Shown one piece after another: positions 50,776 to 63,957 of a stretch of DNA of 64,000 nt. Each line of letters opens with the position of its first letter. Position 1 is the stretch's first letter. The notes under the pieces were generated by a model. It worked only from the letters and a program-made list of their open reading frames with translations. It had not been told where the DNA came from and did not search any database. A program made the translations under genes and the position numbers. This stretch comes from Argentina anserina (Eukaryota; Streptophyta; Magnoliopsida; Rosales; Rosaceae): positions 18,061,001 through 18,125,000 of the forward strand of contig NC_065874.1 in NCBI RefSeq assembly GCF_933775445.1, written 5' to 3'.

Positions 50776-52140
50776 TAAGTGTTAGAACTCCTTGTTGAGC
50801 TAGGATTCCTTACTCGACTATGATTCTACTTTCCTATTCTCATTCTTTCCTATTCCTTAATCTACGATTTCTTTTCAAGAAAGACAAATCATATTTGGAA
50901 AGGAAGAAGAGTTGCCGAGTTGCATTCCTAGTTGAACAAGGAAATCATATTCGAGTTGAAGAAGGAGAAGAGGAGGCCGGCCTAGCTACTCCTAGTTGGA
51001 CCAAGAATGTTGCCGTGCAGCCCTTGTGTGATCTCCCGATTGGACTGGATTTCCTACATCAAGTTGGATATGGAGTACATGAATCAAATCCATAGCAAAG
51101 AGGATTTCAGTTTCCCAATTGGTTTCTATCTCCTAAGTGGGACGGCAAGAGGCTTCAATAAACTCCTATATATAGAGGCTCGGCCTCCCCATATTATCAT
51201 CATCAGCCTTACACACAAACACAAGCCATAGCTCTGCCGAATTCATCCTTCACCCTTCCAAGAAATCCTAAAACCGATTCCATCATTCCTCACCAATCAA
51301 TAGCCTTCAAGCACGCTTGTGAAGAAGGTTTCATCCATAGAAGTCTCGGCTACGCTTGTGGATTGCTTGATTTATAAAGTGTAACCATGATTCACTCTTT
51401 GTTTCAATTCGGTTTTGGTTTTATTCTTGTTCTTGGATGAAGCTTGCGATTTGTGTAGTGTAATCTTGTTTCAATTTTGTCTATGAAATAGCTACTTGAT
51501 TCAATTTATATAAAGGATTTGAAAATTATATTTTGGTTTTATGAAGTTTATGTTTTGGTTTCTGCCGAGTATTGTTCTTGATTAATTTCGATTTCTAAGT
51601 GTTATGACTATGCTTGTAGCATGGTATTTAGGTTGTTGGATTAAAGACTTATGCTAAGAACATGTTTATTCTTTTATATGTGATTTTCGAATTGCATGGT
51701 TGTTGGTTAAGTAAGTGACATACTTGATGAATTCAATGTGCATGGCTTTGGAATTACATAATAAAGATGAACATGTTAGATTTCGATTAAGGCTGTTTGG
51801 TATTGATCGAATGTGTTATGTGTCTATGTGTTTAGGTTACTGCTTAGAACCCTAAATGCATGATCCATCCTTAGTTGTTCAATATATGGTTTCGGCATGA
51901 TTCTAAAAGGAAGTCATGGAGCTTGTTTCGATTCTTTTGTATGAGTTGTTTTGGTGATTGTTTATGTGTTGGTTGGTTGATCACATGTATATATTAGCTT
52001 AGGTTTTATCTACTGTTTTTATAACTCAATCCGAATCTATATCAAACCTTTTATATCTTTCTGAATTTGTGTTAAGTGTTGTGATCCTAAGCCCTGGTTG
52101 GATCCCAGGTTTGTGAACGATACTCTCTTGCTTTATACTA
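50776..52140 (+). mobile_element. LTR-like fragment, poorly delimited
   Basis: Starts near TGTTAGAACTCCTTG. It contains a TATA-like CTATATATAGAGGC at about 51167 followed by a leader-like CA-rich stretch, as in a retroelement LTR, then T/G-rich DNA. A closing CA terminus and target duplication were not found. The 91-codon frame inside (50820-51095) has no motif. Confidence 0.35.
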
Positions 52141-52602
52141 CTAATGATGTGTTCAGGGTTAAATATTGATGTCGAGTAATCGAGCATTCATCATCTGTCT
52201 CAATAGGCTGGTGCCAGCCTTCTGCAATCTGTCAATAATTGATAGATGGCCATGAATTTCTCAAAAGCTGCAGTCATGCGGAGTTAACCCCATTGCACAA
52301 TGATTTCTTGGACTGTTATAAAATTAAGTTCCGGTGAAGTCTTCTTTGTATGGATAGTTAAAAGTCTTACCCCTAAATAAGTATGATAGGCATCTAAATT
52401 GGCTGTTAGACCTATAGTTCTTGACTTAAAATGATCTAGAGTCAAAATCTGGTAATTACTGGAATCAATTAACTGGAAGCTGATATTATAGATGCTCATC
52501 CAACTTGAAACAATAGTAGTGCAAGTGAGCTGAAAATTTGAATTTATCTCATGTATATAATCTTATGTCATGCAACAATGCTTGTTATTTGTAAAATTAT
52601 AG

Positions 52603-54432
52603 GATGGTTTGAAGATGGGGAAGTCATTAGGAAATACAACTGAACCAAACGACTTGGTTCATAAATTCGGGTCTGACGCGGTGAGGACCGTGAGGTACTT
52701 CTTCGTCAGGGAGGTGGAATTTGGTAGTGATGGGGATTATTCAGAAGACCGTTTTATCAATATTGTCAATGCGCATCTTGCCAATTCAATTGGTATATCA
52801 GGACAACCTCATTACTGGTCCTTTTGGGTTCATCATAGGCAATTTCTTTACTGTTATTATATTTTGACGAAGTCTACAGGAAATCTGCTTATCCGCACTC
52901 TGGGGCTTCTTAAGAAGAATTGCCAACCGACTTTGATAATCGATTCAAGTATTGCAGCTGAAGGAACCACATTCAAGGACACTGTGGAGAAGTTGGTAAT
53001 ATTTGTAGTGAATCGGTCAACAAGTTAGTCAGAAAAACAGAACAATCACATCAATCCAAGAGAAACAACCACAAAGAAAAGAACACAAGAACACAGATTT
53101 AAGGTGGTTCAGCAAATAGCTTTGCATACATCCACCGGACAGAAACACACACTTCCACTATATTAATAATTGGTACACAAGAAAGACTAAGAAAACAAGG
53201 ACTATCTTCTCTTCCTATCTTCCTCCTCTCTGCCCTCTCTCACTCTCTAACCGAGAATGAAACACACTTTGCTCTTTCTCTCTGTGATGCCTAAACTTAG
53301 AACATAACTCCTCCTTATATAGCCATAAGGACAAACATGTTTCCTCACCAAATAGGAATCCTATTCCTAATAGTGGTAGGCTGCTGTAAAGCCTCCTCAT
53401 TCTACAAGTAAACCATCATCAATAAGGATTCCCTATCCTTACTGGAACACCGTTCTCTAAGAAACCATCTTAGGAAAAACACATGGGCTTGAAACCCAAC
53501 AATATTTTCATAAAACTTAGAACACCATCATGATTTTTAAGAATACAAAATAGTGGAATTTCTAATTGTAGAGTTGGCCCAGGTTGCTTGCAAATATCAA
53601 TATTGCTGCTTTTATATTGTTGCAACCTTTTATCCTAGTGGTCACAACGTTTTCATACTTTGTTAGGTCGAAAAAGTTCGGGTTGATTATGAAAACCTCT
53701 CACTGTCATCTGCTTGTGAGGCTGTTCTTGAGATCAGCAATGCTGGAAATTCATACTTGGATGGGCGTGCACCATGGTCTCTCTTTGAGCAAGGGGGTGC
53801 TGCAAGTGATGCTGCTGCAAAGGTGTGTGGATTTATCTGTTTATGTGGGTGGATTCATATTTCTTTCAATCACTAGCACTGTTCTACACTTTTACATAAC
53901 TTTCATTTCTCCCTAAAAGGAGGTCTCTAGAAAAAATCATGTGTTTAAGTCGTACAAAGTTAAATAATAATGCATTTTTGAACATGTAGGTTAGTTGCTC
54001 ATCATATCTACTGGTTGAATATTTGTATTTGAGGGGCAACTCAAAATTGCCATTTCTAAAAATCTATTTGCTTTTGGACCAGGACCTTGTGATAATATTA
54101 GAAGCAATGAGGATAATAGCAGTTGCATTATCCCCTGTCACACCAAGTTTAAGTTGGAGAATATAAGGATCAGTTTGATGCTGCTACCTGGGTACTGATC
54201 TCACAGGCTTGTTGTATAAATGTATTTTCTTTATGCTTGAGCTGTCCAGCTACTTGTTTGATAAACTAACATACAGAGTGACACCAAGTGGGGTGGGCTT
54301 AAAGGGGGTCAGGTCTTGGCTCAACCTCAACCAATCTTTGGAAGAATTGAAAGCAAGGCAGAGGCAGAAAATGGAATGGAATCACCAAAAAGAACAAGTT
54401 ACCACAACCCCAGCAGGTGGTTTGAAGCGTAA
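52603..54432 (+). pseudogene. Organellar methionyl-tRNA synthetase, 3' exons only
   Basis: Exons 52603-52792, 52880-52995, 53667-53822, 54083-54191 and 54277-54432 read as the C-terminal part of the plant chloroplast/mitochondrial MetRS (OVA1, At3g55400 type). They cover [17 protein letters not shown] (the KMSKS-type ATP-binding loop), [65 protein letters not shown] and DTKWGGLKGGQV. The Rossmann catalytic part is absent upstream. There is a 6-bp in-frame duplication near 52685 ([10 protein letters not shown]), and exon 4 meets a stop and loses about eight residues near 54160 (RI, then a frame change to DQFDAATW). Introns are kept, so it is a piece of a genomic copy, not a retrocopy. Not functional as an aminoacyl-tRNA synthetase. 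Confidence 0.88.
53004..53501 (-). mobile_element. Solo LTR (498 bp) in an intron, target duplication ATATT
   Basis: Reads TGTAGTGAATCGG to AAACCCAACA on the plus strand, with ATATT at 52999-53003 and 53502-53506. On the minus strand it starts TGTTGGGTTTCAAGCC, a common start for plant Copia-type LTRs, and includes sequence like GGTGGATGTATGCAAAGC. It interrupts the MetRS fragment intron between exons 2 and 3. Confidence 0.88.
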
Positions 54433-55494
54433 AGATTCATTCATTGATTCTCTCTGCCCTTTTTGTCTTCATTTTTCCTTTTCCCTAACACCTATATTGG
54501 ATCACAAAATTACTCGGAACGTTGTTCTGCTGTAAAGATTAAATCCATTTGCGTAGTGATTAAATCATCTTCTGGACATTATAAGATGATGAAGACCCCT
54601 AGTCGTTTTATTCTGGGGAAACTAGTTCTTGGTGGAAACCAAGTGTTGTAGTTGCCCTTGGATAATATAATGAAGTCATCAGCAAAACGCAGAAGGCCTC
54701 AGTAATGTTGGTGTAACGACCCCAAAAATTTCGAGATTAAAAACTCAAAATTCTAAAGTCGTTAAACACAAAATAATCTCAAATAAATCGAAATCATTAA
54801 AGTGTAACAGCGGATCAATTCTGAGTTCTCAATACCACTCAGACAACCAATTATTACAACCCAAATTTATAATCCATATGCAAAATGGAAATGTAATAAC
54901 CCTCACAAATCACTCACAAATCTCACAAATGAAATTTCACAAATTCTCACCCACAAATCCACACTAAAAACCTCACCACAAGTAGGATACGAACGACTTC
55001 GAGCCTCTGTAGTCGTCACTCACCCTCCACTAATCAGCACCTGCGGAATTATCCCCTACACCATCGAATTGGTGCACCGGGATTGTAAACACAAACCCGG
55101 TAAGCTTATAGCTCGTATGAGTAAAATCAAAATATAATTCGCATATCAAAATATACGAAAGATCACAAAACAACAAATATAAATGCCCTCATGAGTCAAT
55201 GGTCAGCCCATCTGGTTGACCCAAAGAAATATGAAATGAAACGTTCATGAGGAAATTAAGTAACCCTTTTGGTTACCCAATGCATTTATAATACGGGTAC
55301 CAAGAACGCTGGTACACATCTGTTACCCCTCTCGTAATACACCGTTGATATTGGATAGCCACCCGCTACCCAACATCCAAAATAAACTGAGTACCCATGA
55401 GCAGATAACCACCCGTTACCTCACATGCAGTACTAAGGCAGACAGACTAGAGCTCTAACTGTATCGTAACTTTCGCCCGGCCAAAGGCTAGGTT

Positions 55495-55695
55495 TCGACT
55501 TGCCAAACACGTACAATAATCTCACATCATATTGTACCAAAAATCAGGTCCGAAGACAATTCACATTTTAACAATCTCAATGTTAAAATCACGTACAATA
55601 ATCTCACATCATATTGTACCAAAAATCAGGTCCGAAGACAATTCACATTTTAACAATCTCAATGTTAAAATCACGTACAATAATCTCACATCATA
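55495..55695. repeat. 82-bp tandem duplication inside LTR
   Basis: The block starting CACGTACAATAATCTCACAT is present twice in full and a third time in part. The same arrangement occurs at about 61855-62050 in the other LTR, so it predates insertion. Confidence 0.9.
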
Positions 55696-56274
55696 TTGTA
55701 CAATTCAAATCACATGCTCAATATAATCACAATAAAATCATAACAGTATATTATATAGCAAACTATATATATTCGTACTTATTTACCATTTATACAATAC
55801 ATATATAGTCCACTATATCTTATACATGTCATATTTCACCACACATGCTCAATACACAAACTTCCGTCATCGAAATGACCATTTCTAATGAATTAATAAC
55901 AGTATATAATTTAATGAATTATATATATATGTACTTATTACCATTATACAGTATATATGTAATCCACTAAATTGTATACATGTCGTAATTCATTATTAAA
56001 TACTCTTGCAAAATCTTGAATCACCGCGAGGGTAGATTCGTAAATATGTGAGATTTTACTCACCTTAACAACTCGAGCGTAATTCCACAATTCCCGATGA
56101 TAATTCCTTTCCTCGATTTAACGATCACCTTGAAAAGATAAGAAAAGAATTTAGAATCGTTTCGTAAACCTTTAAATGCCGAAATAGTAATAATCGGTTA
56201 CTGTTCAGCAATTTTCGGTTTTACGAAGTTACTGTTCAGTGGTACTATTCACGGTTACTGTACAATATACAATT

Positions 56275-56470
56275 AATATGTATTTCTGTACGTATAAATA
56301 CTATATACGTATTTCTGTACGTATAATATTATATACGTACTTCTGTACGTATAAATATTAATATGTATTTTCTGTACGTATAAATATTAATACGTATTTT
56401 TGTACGTATAAATATTATATACATATTTCTATACGTATAAATATTAATACATATTTTTGTACGTATACGT
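56275..56470. repeat. TACGTA-type minisatellite in 3' LTR
   Basis: About seven units of a 26-29-bp motif close to ACGTATTTCTGTACGTATAA. Each unit can form a small hairpin because TACGTA is palindromic. Copy number differs from the other LTR (62620-62830). Confidence 0.85.
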
Positions 56471-57479
56471 ACTGTTTAAAGGTAAATACAATCTCAGTAA
56501 ATAAAATTTACTAAATTACCCTTTTACAAATTACTTTATGCATTTACTGAAAGTAATTATAATTACATTTACCGTAGGTAAAACATAATTACATTTACCA
56601 TACGTAAATAAAATTTACATTTACATTTACATTTACATTTACCGTGTGATGCCACCGCCGTGCCTAAACTCTCCCCCTCCTCCCCCTCTTCCTTTCTACG
56701 GCCTCTGATCACCCCTGGGCTATCCCTAGCCTCCTCACGCGCCGCCTCTAGGCGGCGGTATCTCCTCTTCTCCCCCTCCGCCGATCTCCCACCAAAACGC
56801 CACAAATCGATCCAAAAGTACATCAACAACATCACAATTACCAACCTAACTAAACCTCACCTCGATTTGACCTTGGAGACGTCGGATTTCCGCCGGAGAA
56901 ACGGCTACAGGAATCGAGCAGGGCTCGGTGTGTCACGCAGCTTCACGGCAGCGAGGCGGCGTCACGAGCTCGGGGTCCGATGCGGAGGACCTTGCGATGT
57001 CGTAGGGCGAGGCGGTGCAGGCCACGGAGAGGTGGAGGCCGGAGATCGGGGAGAGAGTGAAGGTCGGGGAGAGAGAGAGAAAAGAGAGAAGAGGGAGGCA
57101 GGCCGAAGAGATGGGTTTCCAATTATGGGAACCCTAGCTCTAAAACATTTCCTTTTATACCCCCTCCCAAAATCGGAAACTAACTTCCGTCGTTAATAAC
57201 TTTTACGTACATCATCCGATTAGAACGCGTCACATACTCTCGAACTTGTATCGACGAGCTCTACAACTTTCGTGAAGGAAGTTTTCGCAACCGATCGACG
57301 GAATAAAAGTCGATATATACGTTGCGGTAACGTTACGTTTTCTAATTAAACGATCTGAGAACGTTTCCGTTTTCGTTTCGAAATGTCGCAAACCTCCAAT
57401 TGTCGTCTTGAATTAATTTCAAAAGTTTAACACTTTGAAAATACTCGACATTTAGTTTCTAAAAATTCGGGTTATTACA

Positions 57480-57492
57480 TTCTACCCTCCTT
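57480..57492 (-). other. Polypurine tract
   Basis: AAGGAGGGTAGAA on the minus strand, directly abutting the 3' LTR: the plus-strand primer site of the retrotransposon. Confidence 0.75.
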
Positions 57493-60400
57493 AAAAGGAA
57501 TTTCGTCCCGAAATTCAAGTTCACTCAATAAACAATTGTGGGTATCTCGTCTTCATATCCTACCCTAGCTTCCATGATGCATCACCTTCATCATGATGGC
57601 TCTACAATACCTTGACTAGCTCCACTTCTTTCCTCCAAAGCTTCTTTGTGGATCTATTCAAAATACAAACCGGCTCAAAACAAAAGTGGTATTTTCCTTC
57701 ACCTCAATGGTGTTATGATCGATCACATATGCGACACATCAGGATCATACTTCCTCAACGTGGAAATGTAGAAGACATTGTGAACGTCCGACATGCTAGT
57801 AGGCAATGCTAGTTTTCCCACCTTCTCGAGAATCTCAAAGGCCCAACATACTTCCGTCAACTTTTCTTTCTTGTCAAATCTCACTACACCCAACTTTGGC
57901 CCAACAGATAGGTGATCGGCATGGTCTACCTTAAGTGCCTCATAGGGTACCATGCCGATGCTGGAATGGTAACTGTCGTTGTAGGCGAACTCAATCAATC
58001 TCAAATGATTTCACAGCTACCTTAAAATCCAGCATACAAGCTCTCAACCTATCTTCCGTTACCTCAAACTTCCTCCATCAGACAATCTGTCACATGTCCT
58101 AACAATAATAGTCGCATGTGAGCTACTCAATATATAATCATCCTCCCGAAACATAATGATGTTTTCAGCATGGAGGCGTCAACGCCCTCTTTTGTCTAGT
58201 TCACCACTCTCTTGCGATTTGACAGACTATCCTCACGTCATGAGTTAGCTCCTACCACTAAGCATGATCAAAACTTTCAACATCTAACATGAGTCAAATC
58301 AATGATTAACACAGGCCTACTACTTACATTACACATAGTGGTTTTCAAATAAATGTGCTTTATCACGACAATACCTTCATGACTTCACCACAATGCATTG
58401 CTAGAATAACGAACCTACCATTCCTTCCAATCAACAAAATAATCTTCTTTCATGATCATCTTATTATAACCATAAAAAGTTGTCGTGCATGATACCCACT
58501 CAAGTACCATATTTGTATCGGCAACACGATAAAGAAATCTTAACTCATTGAGTTCACAACCACCACAGAACACCACCTTGGATTAAGAATTATTCTCAAA
58601 AATTCCACCAGAGAATCGACTAATATACGCACAAGGCAGTAGAGAACCTCTACCGCCACCACAAGAGTGACGCATCACGCATCCCATCACACTCACCAAA
58701 ACTTACCGTCGAAAATTAATTACAACTTCTTACTTCCATGAGTGGTATGCCACAATTTGGGGTTCAGACAAAGAAGGTATTTATCTCACAACGGTGGAAC
58801 ATGAAAATTAGGTGAACTTTACAGCGCAAAATCCAACACGACCACAACTGAGATATACTTTACCCCCTGGTTCATACATGCCTCAAATGCATGACACACG
58901 GTCCCACACAAATGCCCCAGTGCATCATCTAAGATATTGGTTTCTCCCACAGTTGTAGTACTAATAAGTTTAGGTACACCATCTCCTCAAAACTAACCCA
59001 AAATGATCGCTATACCACCACTCTAAACAGTTGTTTCTTTACTTTCATTAAGAACTCTCATGGCCAACGCATTCGGCCAAAATAACTTCTCTGCAAGCAG
59101 TAATATAATTGGGTACTCTTTATTGTAAAATTTATCCCTTGTTGAACACTTCAGTCAACTTCTCCTTATCCAACAATAAACAATCTGATGCATAGAGGAA
59201 AAGAACCTCTAAGTCTCCAACATTAATGCCACTTGCACTTGAAAAGAAAATTTAGTCCTCAACCATTTCTTTACCAGTTAGAAGGTACTTGTCACGACCA
59301 ATTCGTTAAAACATCATTAAGCTAAGGTCATCTCATACCTTACCTTCAATAGAGTTACTTCACCGTCATTGCGTCTCATTTGGACCTGTGGCATTGTGAA
59401 GTTCCAATCCCCAACACCAAAATAATTAAATCCTGAAAGACCAGCGTTCTCATTTAAATGCTCATCTAGCAAATAATTAATCGCCACCTTGAGATTTCTC
59501 TATCACCTTATATTTCTTGCTAAGCCAAGAACAATGCGTAACATCAATTGTCTATAACCGAACCAAAACAAGTTTGGAATGTCACGTCGACAAAATGTGA
59601 ATCTCAATTCAATAATTGTATTACCACTTTATGGACGTATCATACGCCCTACCACTCTGTTACCAATAGCGTTAGAGATGTTCGTCACGAAAATTTTCGT
59701 TAACCACCTCCAACCTATGGTCTACACATCTCTTACCTGAACATAATATCTCAACCTTGTTAGGCTTCAACTTAGATTAGTTGCATAACTAAAATCTAGT
59801 CCTTAACATTTAAACACTGAACATCCCTCAATATAGGGTCAACGCTCTCTATCAAGACTCCTTGACAGTTCTCTGCCCTGATAGGAAACTATATACACAA
59901 ACCTGCTAGCATTCCAGTATCTGGATCGCATGTCAAACTCAGAGAGTATTGTAGCCTCTCTAAACTGATCGCACATGTCATTAAGTCTTTGAATTCATTT
60001 GTCCCATCCATACGGCGTCCTCGTTATAGGTGCTATAACACAGTATCTCCTGAAACGTCTCACTTTACTTAGATATCACAACGATGTCTGTGATAGTTAC
60101 TTCAGATCCACATACTCAACATATGCTATGACTCAAGCTCTCATGACATTATCCGACTCGAGTCAGAGCTACGAAACTCTGGTTTTCTGGGTCTACGAAA
60201 GAACCCACCATGTCAAAACAATCAATCATCGCGTACTGCGGCCTCAACCAATCGATTCCTCAGATCACATCATAGTGTGGTCCGGAATCACTATCAAATA
60301 AGCAGAGAACTCTCTACTTCCAATCACAATAGGACAAGCCTTTCATTGTCTCCAATTTCGAGGAACACTCCAAAAGTGAAGTGACACATAAAGAGTTTCC

Positions 60401-61038
60401 CATAGGCGTAGGAATCAATCCTAACCCTTCCACTGTCAACTATCAATAAATGAATGTGGCTATCATCCTCTTCTCTAACTCAGAGTACTCAATCATTACC
60501 AAGTAAGTCCCAATACTCTCGATCCAATGGTCCGCTACCATATGATCCAAGCGTCATGAAAAGACAGCACGAGCAGCTCACTCATGTCCTTGATCAACCT
60601 CAACACACGACTATCGTCTCTAACGATAGCAACAAGATCAACTTGTCTTTCCAGTGGAGCAGCCTCCTCATGAAGGTTATCCACATTGCGGACTCGGCCT
60701 GCAACCCTAACTCGGCCTCGACCTCTCGTCCGTCCTCGACCCTGTCCACGGTCATTTTCCAAATTCATCACCATTCAACAATTAACACTAAGTCATACAT
60801 GTGAAGTCTCGAATTCGACAAAATAGATCCAACCAGTATCAATCATGAAATTTCAGAAGAAGGTGAATCATCGGAGTATTGTCACAATACTCTCTACAGG
60901 ACCGAACCATAAGGTATTGCTCCTAACGCTCTCGCGTACCCGACGACATATCAATACCGAGGAGCATGTGATGGGTGCCCGCCTGCAGTCGGATCATCGC
61001 TCCCGGATGGTATAGATAATCGCCAAATACGCACTTAG
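57493..61038 (-). pseudogene. Decayed retrotransposon interior
   Basis: Minus-strand pieces recognisable as Ty3-type polyprotein are a segment containing LIEFAYNDSYHSSIGM and, after an apparent deletion, VHNVFYISTLRKYDPD at 57723-58004. Near the primer site a frame with RGQGRGRTRGRGRVR (60535-60774) may be the remains of gag. Elsewhere stops occur in all frames. At 3.5 kb it is shorter than a complete gag-pol region. Confidence 0.7.
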
Positions 61039-61050
61039 GCTCTGATACCA
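61039..61050 (-). other. Primer binding site (tRNA-iMet type)
   Basis: TGGTATCAGAGC on the minus strand, two bases from the 5' LTR end. It matches the plant initiator-Met tRNA 3' end. Confidence 0.85.
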
Positions 61051-61052
61051 AC

Positions 61053-63957
61053 TGTAACGACCCCAAAAATTTCGAGCTTAAAAACTCAAAATTCTAAAGT
61101 CGTTAAACACAAAATAATCTCAAATAAATCGAAATCATTAAAGTGTAACAGCGGATCAATTCTGAGTTCTCAATACCAATACCACTCAGACAACTAATTA
61201 TTACAACCCAAATTTATAATCCATATGCAAAATGGAAATGTAATAACCCTCACAAATCACTCACAAATCTCACAAATGAAATTTCACAAATTCTCACCCA
61301 CAAATCCACACTAAAAACCTCACCACAAGTAGGATACGAACGACTTCGAGCCTCTGTAGTCGTCACTCACCCTCCACTAATCAGCACCTGCGGAATTATC
61401 CCCTACACCATCGAATTGGTGCACCGGGATTGTAAACACAAACCCGGTAAGCTTATAGCTCGTATGAGTAAAATCAAAATATAATTCGCATATCAAAATA
61501 TACGAAAGATCACAAAAAAACAAATATAAATGCCCTCATGAGTCAATGGTCAGCCCATCTGGTTGACCCAAAGAAATATGAAATGAAACGTTCATGAGGA
61601 AATTAAGTAACCCTTCTGGTTACCCAATGCATTTATAATACGGGTACCAAGAACGCTGGTACACATCTGTTACCCCTCTCGTAATACACCGTTGATATTG
61701 GATAGCCACCCGCTACCCAACATCCAAAATAAACTGAGTACCCATGAGCAGATAACCACCCGTTACCTCACATGCAGTACTAAGGCAGACAGACTAGAGC
61801 TCTAACTGTATCGTAACTTTCGCCCGGCCAAAGGCTAGGTTTCGACTTGCCAAACACGTACAATAATCTCACATCATATTGTACCAAAAATCAGGTCCGA
61901 AGACAATTCACATTTTAACAATCTCAATGTTAAAATCACGTACAATAATCTCACATCATATTGTACCAAAAATCAGGTCCGAAGACAATTCACATTTTAA
62001 CAATCTCAATGTTAAAATCACGTACAATAATCTCACATCATATTGTACAATTCAAATCACATGCTCAATATAATCACAATAAAATCATAACAGTATATTA
62101 TATAGCAAACTATATATATTCGTACTTATTTACCATTTATACAATACATATATAGTCCACTATATCTTATACATGTCATATTTCACCACACATGCTCAAT
62201 ACACAAACTTCCGTCATCGAAATGACCATTTCTAATGAATTAATAACAGTATATAATTTAATGAATTATATATATATGTACTTATTACCATTATACAGTA
62301 TATATGTAATCCACTAAATTGTATACATGTCGTAATTCATTATTAAATACTCTTGCAAAATCTTGAATCACCGCGAGGGTAGATTCGTAAATATGTGAGA
62401 TTTTACTCACCTTAACAACTCGAGCGTAATTCCACAATTCCCGATGATAATTCCTTTCCTCGATTTAACGATCACCTTGAAAAGATAAGAAAAGAATTTA
62501 GAATCGTTTCGTAAACCTTTAAATGCCGAAACAGTAATAATCGGTTACTGTTCAGCAATTTTCGGTTTTACGAAGTTACTGTTCAGTGGTACTATTCACG
62601 GTTACTGTACAATATACAATTAATACGTATTTCTGTACGTATTTCTGTACGTATAAATACTATATACGTATTTCTGTACGTATAATATTATACACGTATT
62701 TCTGTACGTATAAATATTAATACGTATTTCTGTACGTATAAATATTATATATGTATTTCTGTACGTATAAATATTATATACGTATTTCTATACGTATAAA
62801 TATTAATACGTATTTTTGTACGTATACGTACTGTTTAAAGGTAAATACAATCTCAGTAAATAAAATTTACTAAATTACCCTTTTACAAATTACTTTATGC
62901 ATTTACTGAAAGTAATTATAATTACATTTACCGTAGGTAAAACTTAATTACATTTACCATACGTAAATAAAATTTACATTTACATTTACCGCAAACAGTA
63001 AATTACCAAAATACCCTTCTGTCAAAACTGTTCGCACCGCCGCACGTGGCGGCGCGTGTGGCACACGCGCCACCTCCGGCCGGCCGAGCGTGGGGCCCAC
63101 GCGCCGACGCCAACCAAGGCGCGTGTGATGCCACTGCCGTGCCTAAACTCTCCCCCTCTTCCTTTCTACGGCCTCTGATCACCCCTGGGCTATCCCTAGC
63201 CTCCTCACGCGCCGCCTCTAGGCGGCGGTATCTCCTCTTCTCCCCCTCCGCCGATCTCCCACCAAAACGCCACAAATCGATCCAAAAGTACATCAACAAC
63301 ATCACAATGACCAACCTAACTAAACCTCACCTCGATTTGACCTTGGAGACGTCGGATTTCCGCCGGAGAAACGGCTACAAGAATCGAGCAGGGCTCGGTG
63401 TGTCACGCAGCTTCACGGCGGCGAGGCGGCGTCACGAGCTCGGGGTCCGATGCGGAGGACCTTGCGACGTCGTAGGGCGAGGCGGTGCAGGCCACGGAGA
63501 GGTGGAGGCCGGAGATCGGGGAGAGAGTGAAGGTCGGGGAGAGAGAGAGAGAGAGAGAAAAGAGAGAAGAGGGAGGCGGGCCGAAGAGATGGGTTTCCAA
63601 TTATGGGAACCCTAGCTCTAAAACATTTCCTTTTATACCCCCTCCCAAAATCGGAAACTAACTTCCGTCGTTAATAACTTTTACGTCCATCGTCCGATTA
63701 GAACGCGTCACATACTCTCGAACTTGTATCGACGAGCTCTACAACTTTCGTGAAGGAAGTTTTCGCAACCGATCGACGGAATAAAAGTCGATATATACGT
63801 TGCGGTAACGTTACGTTTTCTAATTAAACGATCTGAGAACGTTTCCGTTTTCGTTTCGAAATGTCGCAAACCTCCAATTGTCGTCTTGAATTAATTTCAA
63901 AAGTTTAACACTTTGAAAATACTCGACATTTAGTTTCTAAAAATTCGGGTTATTACA
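61053..63957 (-). repeat. 5' LTR (minus-strand sense)
   Basis: 2905 bp. Same order of internal repeats as the 3' LTR, plus an extra GC-rich segment of about 137 bp near 62990-63125 containing CCGCACGTGGCGGCGCG. Minus-strand LTR start is TGTAATAACCCG. Confidence 0.93.
62620..62835. repeat. TACGTA-type minisatellite in 5' LTR
   Basis: Same motif as at 56275-56470, with a slightly different number of units. Confidence 0.85.

Larger units (their letters stand above)
54712..57479 (-). repeat. 3' LTR (minus-strand sense)
   Basis: 2768 bp, TGTAACGACCCC to GGGTTATTACA on the plus strand. It holds an 82-bp tandem duplication around 55500-55690 and a TACGTATTTCTGTACGTATAA-type array at 56275-56470. 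It lacks about 137 bp present in the other LTR. Confidence 0.93.
54712..63957 (-). mobile_element. Full-length LTR retrotransposon, Ty3-like, coding-defective
   Basis: Two direct LTRs (54712-57479 and 61053-63957) bound a 3.57-kb interior, with 5-bp target duplication GTTGG on both sides (54707-54711 and 63958-63962). On the minus strand the order is 5' LTR, a tRNA-iMet-type primer site (TGGTATCAGAGC), a decayed interior, a purine tract (AAGGAGGGTAGAA) and the 3' LTR. The interior has only fragments: a Gly/Arg-rich gag-like frame at 60535-60774 and an integrase C-terminal-like frame at 57723-58004. Reverse transcriptase and protease are not recognisable. By eye the LTRs differ by roughly 1% substitutions plus a few indels, so the insertion is young although it is non-autonomous. 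Confidence 0.93.

Noticed and set aside
55532..62155. Paired identical short frames at 55.5 and 61.9 kb as a duplicated small gene
   Set aside because: They are the tandem repeat within the two LTRs of one retrotransposon.
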